This document shows, one piece after another, positions 4,476 through 5,578 of a stretch of 5,578 bases of DNA. Every line of letters begins with the position of its first letter. Positions within the stretch are counted from its first letter, which is position 1. The DNA is from Gammaproteobacteria bacterium (GTDB lineage: Bacteria; Pseudomonadota; Gammaproteobacteria; Steroidobacterales; BM003): positions 1 through 5,578 of the forward strand of contig JAPHSC010000127.1 in the NCBI GenBank assembly GCA_026193125.1. The letters are read 5' to 3'. A program made the translations under genes and the position numbers. Below the pieces are notes generated by a model. That model searched no databases. It had not been told where the DNA came from and saw nothing but the letters and a program-made list of their open reading frames with translations.

Positions 4476-5578
4476 ATGAGTCAGGGTAAAATGATCGCAC
4501 TGCTTGCGGCAGCAGGCCTGGCACTCGCCGCCGCCTGTACTCGGGAAGCACCACCGCCAGTGCCTGTGTCCAGTTGGCTCATTACGAACGCACGAATTGT
4601 TGACGGCACCGGTGCGCCAGCCTATAGCGGTTCTCTGCGGGTTCAGAACAGCGTGATCAAGGAAATCGGACAACTCACCCCGGTCAGGAATGAACCGGTA
4701 CTCAATGCCCAGGGCAAGGTGTTGGCGCCGGGATTCATCGATACCCACAGCCATGCAGATTCCGATTTGTTTGCCCTGCCCGATGCCGTACCTGCTGTCA
4801 GCCAGGGCATTACCACCGCGATCGTAGGTCAGGACGGATCGTCTTCCTGGCCATTGTCCGAGTTTTTCCAGCGCCTGGAGCAGGAGCCTGTGGCCATGAA
4901 CGTCGCCGCTTACTCCGGTCACAACACCTTGCGCGACAAGGTGATGGGCAAGGATTTCCAGCGCCACGCGAATGACGATGAAATGAAATCCATGGCTGCC
5001 TTGCTGGAGCAGGACATGGCTGCCGGCGCCCTGGGACTGTCCACGGGCATCGAGTATGACCCGGGCATTTATTCCGATCCGTCGGAGGTGCTGGCACTGG
5101 CCCGGGTGGCGGCAAAACACGGCGGCCGCTACATCAGCCATATACGCAGCGAAGACCGTTGGCTGGAAGATGCCCTTGAAGAAATCATAGAGATCGGCCG
5201 GCAAACCGGCATGCCGGTGCAGATCTCCCATTTCAAGCTGGCCATGAAACGACTGTGGGGCCGGGCTCCGCAAACCCTGGCGCGGCTGGATCAGGCTCGC
5301 GAGGAAGGTGTCGATATTACCGCCGACATCTATCCGTACGAATACTGGCAGGCCAACCTGATGGTCTTGCTGCCGGGACGAGACCCCAGTGACAGGAAAG
5401 CCGTGGAACTGGCGCTTACTGAGATGGCGCCGCCCGAGGGTCTCTGGTTCACTGATTTTCCGGCGCATCCCGACTATGTAGGAAAAACCCTGGTCGAAGT
5501 GGCCCGGCTACGTGGCACCGACCCGGTCAGCGCATTTATGGAAGTGGCCAAAGAATCCATTGACTGGCAGGAGCGCAC
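4476..5578 (+). CDS. D-aminoacylase-type amidohydrolase, predicted lipoprotein, C-terminus cut by window edge
   Basis: Metal-dependent amidohydrolase of the N-acyl-D-amino-acid deacylase group, predicted to cleave an acyl group from N-acyl-D-amino acids or similar compounds. The ATG at 4476 has GGAG 6 bases upstream (4466-4469). Residues 1-20 are a lipoprotein signal ending LALAAA before C21; the next residue is Thr, which fits an outer-membrane or periplasm-facing anchor. The chain then has WLITNARIVDGTGAPAYSG, APGFIDTHSHAD with H91 and H93, YSGHNTLR (H149), GLSTGIEYDPG (E193), YISHIRSED (H222) and VQISHFKLA (H252). The H222-H252 gap of 30 equals H220-H250 in the Alcaligenes D-aminoacylase. 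Where that enzyme has metal-binding Cys96, this protein has Asp120 (VGQDGSS). 367 complete codons are present; the usual length near 500 or more means the late catalytic Asp lies beyond the window. The exact substrate is uncertain. Confidence 0.88.
   Translation, partial: MSQGKMIALLAAAGLALAAACTREAPPPVPVSSWLITNARIVDGTGAPAYSGSLRVQNSVIKEIGQLTPVRNEPVLNAQGKVLAPGFIDTHSHADSDLFALPDAVPAVSQGITTAIVGQDGSSSWPLSEFFQRLEQEPVAMNVAAYSGHNTLRDKVMGKDFQRHANDDEMKSMAALLEQDMAAGALGLSTGIEYDPGIYSDPSEVLALARVAAKHGGRYISHIRSEDRWLEDALEEIIEIGRQTGMPVQISHFKLAMKRLWGRAPQTLARLDQAREEGVDITADIYPYEYWQANLMVLLPGRDPSDRKAVELALTEMAPPEGLWFTDFPAHPDYVGKTLVEVARLRGTDPVSAFMEVAKESIDWQER

Noticed and set aside
4065..5468. A 467-residue open frame on the minus strand opposite the amidohydrolase and methyltransferase starts
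   Set aside because: It lies antisense to a clear enzyme with intact motifs, has a His/Gln/Arg-rich composition and no recognisable domain; typical of a GC-rich antisense frame.
1..5578. CRISPR array, tRNA, rRNA, insertion sequence, toxin-antitoxin or defence genes
   Set aside because: I looked for regularly spaced repeats, terminal inverted repeats, transposase motifs and RNA gene patterns and saw none.

Overview
This is a GC-rich window (my rough impression is about 60% G+C) with dense genes, Shine-Dalgarno sites ahead of the starts, a lipoprotein signal and an E. coli-like agmatinase. Together these suggest a proteobacterium, most likely a gammaproteobacterium; I cannot name a genus. I see no transposase, integrase, phage gene, tRNA, rRNA, CRISPR array or plasmid function. 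Most of the window looks like ordinary chromosomal metabolism, and the less usual content is one domain fusion and two divergent control regions.

Layout. Positions 1-1262 (minus) hold a likely two-gene operon: a small cysteine-rich DUF302 protein followed 26 bases later by a zinc-type cation diffusion facilitator whose C-terminal end is cut by the window edge. A 243-base gap (1263-1505) holds no convincing gene but has a hairpin. Positions 1506-2438 (minus) encode an exported protein that joins an N-terminal DUF2846-like domain to a C-terminal VOC/glyoxalase-like domain through an alanine-rich linker. A divergent control region (2439-2604) separates it from speB (agmatinase, plus, 2605-3519). 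speB converges, with 25 bases between stops, on a class I SAM-dependent methyltransferase (minus, 3545-4327). A second divergent control region (4328-4475) separates that gene from a lipoprotein D-aminoacylase-type amidohydrolase (plus, 4476 to the window end, C-terminal part missing).

How the genes may work together. The CDF/DUF302 pair plausibly serves metal homeostasis. SpeB makes putrescine from agmatine, and the amidohydrolase probably deacylates N-acyl-D-amino acids or related compounds at the cell envelope, so both are nitrogen-scavenging or polyamine-type enzymes. No shared pathway for all genes can be shown. The most notable non-coding signals are a 30-bp inverted repeat (14 of 15 positions paired, no loop) at 4372-4401 and an 18-bp perfect inverted repeat at 2467-2484 beside an exact TATAAT; each lies between two divergent genes and looks like a regulator binding site. 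I found no wholly new system; the best candidates for novelty are the DUF2846-VOC fusion and these two operators.
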